This document shows, in pieces, positions 14,553 through 16,480 of a DNA stretch of 16,480 nucleotides. The notes beneath the pieces are model-generated. The model was given only the letters and a program-made list of their open reading frames with translations. It had not been told where the DNA came from and made no database searches. Both the position numbers and the translations under genes were made by a program. How positions within the stretch are numbered: the first letter of the stretch is position 1; the number at the start of each line of letters is the position of its first letter. Origin of the DNA: CAYPZL01 sp964415045 (GTDB taxonomy: Bacteria > Planctomycetota > Phycisphaerae > Sedimentisphaerales > Anaerobacaceae); contig CAYPZL010000129.1 of the NCBI GenBank assembly GCA_964415045.1, positions 1-16,480 on the forward strand, written 5' to 3'.

Positions 14553-15593
14553 CTACAGCATCTTCGGGTCCAGGACAACATGCTTGATGCTCTGGCGGCG
14601 ATACGTATAGGTGATATGGACCAGGCCATCGGAGGTCTGGATCACGGCCGGGTAGGAGTATTCGCCCGGTTGCGTCTCCAGCGTCTCGACGACGTTCCAC
14701 TGCTTGCCGTCGGGCGAGATCGCGACATTCAGCGGGGTCCGGCCCCGCGGGGTGTTGTTGAAGACCAGCAACTGCCGGCCGTCGGCGAGCGTGACCGCGT
14801 CGATCCCCGAGTTCGGATTGGGCAGCGTGGTAGCGGTCATCTCGCCCCAGGTTCGTCCGCCGTCCTGCGACCAGCACTGGGCGATGAAGCGTTCCCGGCG
14901 CGTGCGACAGAGCATCTGGATGCGGCCGTCCGGATAGGTCAGCAGCGTCGGCTGAATCACCGAGATCTTGGCGGGGTCGTTGAGCGGGCCCACCACCGAC
15001 CACTCACGGGCGTCGCTCGTGATCTCTACGTGCACGCGCCAGCCGTCATGCTCGCTGGAGGAGCCGCAGAGGACCCGACCGTCGTCGAGTTGGATCGGCT
15101 TGTTCTTGATCGGTCCCATCACGTGCGCCGGCAACCGCCGGCGGTCTCTCCAGCTTTTGCCCTCGTCGGTCGAGATCATCATCTCGCCCCACCATTGATC
15201 GGGCGTCGGTCCGACCTTGAAGAACAGCACCAGCGGGGCGTTCCGGGGCTGAAACAGCACCGGATTCCAGCAGGGATAGCGTTTCTGGGGCGACATGACG
15301 CCGTTGGCGACCTCCACGGGCCGGGACCACACGCCGTTTTCGAGGCGGGAGACCCAGATCCCCACGTCGTCCTCGCCCTCGTCGGCGCCGGCGAACCAGG
15401 CCGCGACGATCTGGCCGGCGGTCGTTTCCTCAATCGTCGAGGCGTGGCAGCCCGGCGTAGGCCGGCCCTCTAAGGGGAAAATCAGACCCGCCCGCTTGAT
15501 CGATCCCGAACTCGGATCATTGCCCCCGGCCATCGCGCAACCTCCAATAGCGACCGCGATTGTCAATGCCCAAAAAGCCCTGCAAATCCTCAT
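14553..15593 (-). CDS. Sialidase-like (BNR / Asp-box) propeller lipoprotein
   Basis: A 346-residue protein. The N-terminus is a lipoprotein-type signal with hydrophobic ALTIAVAIGG before C19. The body is a six-bladed sialidase-like propeller with three Asp boxes: STDEGKSW (141-148), SQDGGRTW (242-249) and SPDGKQW (293-299). Further family landmarks are PGCHASTIEE (48-56), CWNPVLF (108-114) and YSYPAVIQTSDG (312-323). Proteins of this subgroup are commonly named exo-alpha-sialidases, but the fold also serves rhamnosidases and polysaccharide lyases, and a sialic-acid pathway is not present here. The histidine H50 may matter if it is of a non-sialidase type. The start has GGGAGGA seven bases upstream. 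It is the first gene of the - strand cluster, upstream of the sulfatase. Confidence 0.85.
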   Translation of the reverse strand: MRICRAFWALTIAVAIGGCAMAGGNDPSSGSIKRAGLIFPLEGRPTPGCHASTIEETTAGQIVAAWFAGADEGEDDVGIWVSRLENGVWSRPVEVANGVMSPQKRYPCWNPVLFQPRNAPLVLFFKVGPTPDQWWGEMMISTDEGKSWRDRRRLPAHVMGPIKNKPIQLDDGRVLCGSSSEHDGWRVHVEITSDAREWSVVGPLNDPAKISVIQPTLLTYPDGRIQMLCRTRRERFIAQCWSQDGGRTWGEMTATTLPNPNSGIDAVTLADGRQLLVFNNTPRGRTPLNVAISPDGKQWNVVETLETQPGEYSYPAVIQTSDGLVHITYTYRRQSIKHVVLDPKML

Positions 15594-15615
15594 GATACGG
15601 TCCTCCCAATTCCAA

Positions 15616-15920
15616 CCTCTGTGCCTGGTTCCGTTTCATTCGGCCCTCGATCACCACACCGACATTCCCCCAGTTTACCCCTAAGCAATTGTGTGTAAAG
15701 GCCTTAGCACGCCTTTTGGGCCCGCCACCCGCCAGACCGGCAAATTGGGTTCGTTTGAAACAGGGAAAGGCCGGAGGCTGGAGGCTGCAGGCTGTAGGGA
15801 TTCCTTTGGCCTCCGGTCTCCAGCCTTGACGCTGCCGGCAACGCAGATTGGCTTTGTTTTCCACCTCGACCTGCCTTCCCGGCCCCAGAACCCCGTGGAA
15901 TTGGCTTCGTTTCATACAAG
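15616..15920. repeat. Degenerate interspersed repeat field (four units) in an intergenic region
   Basis: A loosely conserved unit, about CARATTGGSTTYGTTT on the + strand, occurs near 15622-15640 (CCTGGTTCCGTTTC), 15740-15757 (CAAATTGGGTTCGTTT), 15843-15860 (CAGATTGGCTTTGTTTT) and 15896-15914 (GGAATTGGCTTCGTTTC), at uneven spacing (about 118, 103 and 54 bp). Between units 2 and 3 lies an inverted region (CCGGAGGC/GCCTCCGG; AGGCTGGAG/CTCCAGCCT) with near-tandem GGAGGCT, GAGGCTG and CAGGCTG pieces. Open frames here on the - strand (KRSQF, NKANL, KRTQF, KRNQA peptides) are translations of the repeat and not genes. From 15921 to 16181 I see nothing else. Confidence 0.6.
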
Positions 15921-16181
15921 GGCTCCTCGGACCCCGTGCAACCGGCGGGCCATAGATTCGGCTCCGTCGCTAACGTCTGCCCTGGGTCGTGTAATGTCTG
16001 CTTCGCTCGCCATGATTCCCGATTTCCAGCTTCCTATCGAGAGTGTGTTCTATTTGATCTTTATATATCAGATAGCCCTGGCCCCGTCAAGCGAAAACTG
16101 GGATTGCAGAGGGAGATGATCCGCCGGACGCCGGTCTCTCGGTTTCAGTTCCGGGTAGCCCAACAATCGGATATTATCGCA

Positions 16182-16210
16182 TTGACCTTATTTCTGTGAT
16201 CGGCTATATT
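16182..16210 (+). promoter_or_regulatory. Strong sigma-70-like promoter of the small right-edge gene
   Basis: TTGACC (16182-16187) and TATATT (16205-16210) are separated by exactly 17 bases; five of six positions match consensus in each box. Transcription would start near 16217, about 42 bases before the ATG at 16259. Confidence 0.65.
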
Positions 16211-16258
16211 TATGGCAAATGTGCACTCGTTCGGAGTCGCGAGAAGGAACGATGTTCA

Positions 16259-16453
16259 ATGGATGTTGCCTGGACCGCATACTTCAAGTACAGGGCGACG
16301 CTTCGACGGTTTGACCTCAACACGGTTGAGCAGGTTTTGAAGTCATCAAGGGAACGATATATGGATACGGCCACGGACCGGCATGTTGTCGTAGGTCGTT
16401 GCGGAAGGACGCTGGTTTTGATCCCCTATACTACTAACCTCAAACATCGTTAA
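16259..16453 (+). CDS. Small hypothetical protein (64 aa), toxin-like, perhaps truncated
   Basis: MDVAWTAYFKYRATLRRFDL, then VEQVLKSSRERYMDTATDRHVVVGRCGRTLVLIPY, then a short tail. The order of an amphipathic helix, a Y-x-D-T-A-T-x-R turn and two beta strands (HVVVGR, TLVLIPY) resembles small toxin-like proteins that sit in two-gene modules. I do not assign a family with certainty. The chain stops soon after LIPY, where similar proteins usually continue, so a frameshift or truncation is possible. ATG 16259 is chosen because AAGGA lies ten bases upstream; an in-frame GTG at 16196 would fall inside the promoter. No partner gene is visible before the window ends at 16480. Confidence 0.6.
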   Translation: MDVAWTAYFKYRATLRRFDLNTVEQVLKSSRERYMDTATDRHVVVGRCGRTLVLIPYTTNLKHR

Positions 16454-16480
16454 GTTTTTGACGAAGTTGTCAAGCGGCAG

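Noticed and set aside
14272..14610. Small open frames crossing the MITE-like element
   Set aside because: They only translate the inverted repeats (the same peptide FCKMEIRL/LISILQK appears in both arms) and lack a start context.
15517..15919. Minus-strand frames of 132 and 71 residues before the sialidase-like gene
   Set aside because: They translate the degenerate repeat units and part of the lipoprotein gene; no independent protein family is seen.
15616..15920. Possible CRISPR array
   Set aside because: Only four poorly conserved units at uneven distances (about 54-118 bp), with no unique spacers of constant size and no cas gene.

Overview
The window looks like a piece of a GC-rich Planctomycetota chromosome, most plausibly a Phycisphaerae-type bacterium (often seen as MAGs). 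This is inferred from the combination of a Tat-exported formylglycine sulfatase, a prepilin-like protein with an H-X9-DG motif, an AraC regulator with a LacI-like sensor domain (XylR type), secreted FG-GAP/VCBS propellers, a DUF5060-type glycoside hydrolase, and several families of short dispersed palindromic repeats. No RNA genes, no CRISPR array and no transposase gene were found.

Layout. Left part (1-3671, + strand): two tandem secreted Ca-binding FG-GAP/VCBS propeller proteins. The first is read in one open frame with a truncated GntR helix-turn-helix domain. The junction lies inside an A-rich/T-rich palindromic repeat, and a second copy of that repeat encodes the signal peptide region of the second protein. 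Middle and right part (3699-15593, all on the - strand): a carbohydrate-utilisation type locus. In transcription order it holds a sialidase-like lipoprotein, an arylsulfatase, a prepilin-like protein, an AraC/XylR regulator, a secreted DUF5060 glycoside hydrolase, then a tartrate/isopropylmalate-type dehydrogenase, a cyclase-family hydrolase, an ACS-type MFS transporter and a Gfo/Idh/MocA oxidoreductase. Right edge (15594-16480): a degenerate repeat field and a small + strand gene with a very good sigma-70-like promoter.

How the genes may work together (inference): surface or exported enzymes (sulfatase, sialidase-like protein, DUF5060 hydrolase) would trim a sulfated or acidic glycan. The MFS transporter would import a small acidic sugar or acid. 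The dehydrogenase, cyclase and Gfo/Idh oxidoreductase would feed it into metabolism. The AraC/XylR regulator probably controls the locus: two promoters, of the DUF5060 gene and of the prepilin-like gene, carry the same bipartite direct-repeat site (two 11-bp half-sites, 22 bp apart). The sites lie at nearly identical distances (89-90 bp) from the two start codons, next to or overlapping the presumed -35 element.

The most unusual points are that shared operator, the repeat-borne signal peptides with the GntR/FG-GAP chimera, a perfect 28-bp palindrome inside a signal-peptide coding stretch, and a 167-bp MITE-like element with nested hairpins directly upstream of the sulfatase.
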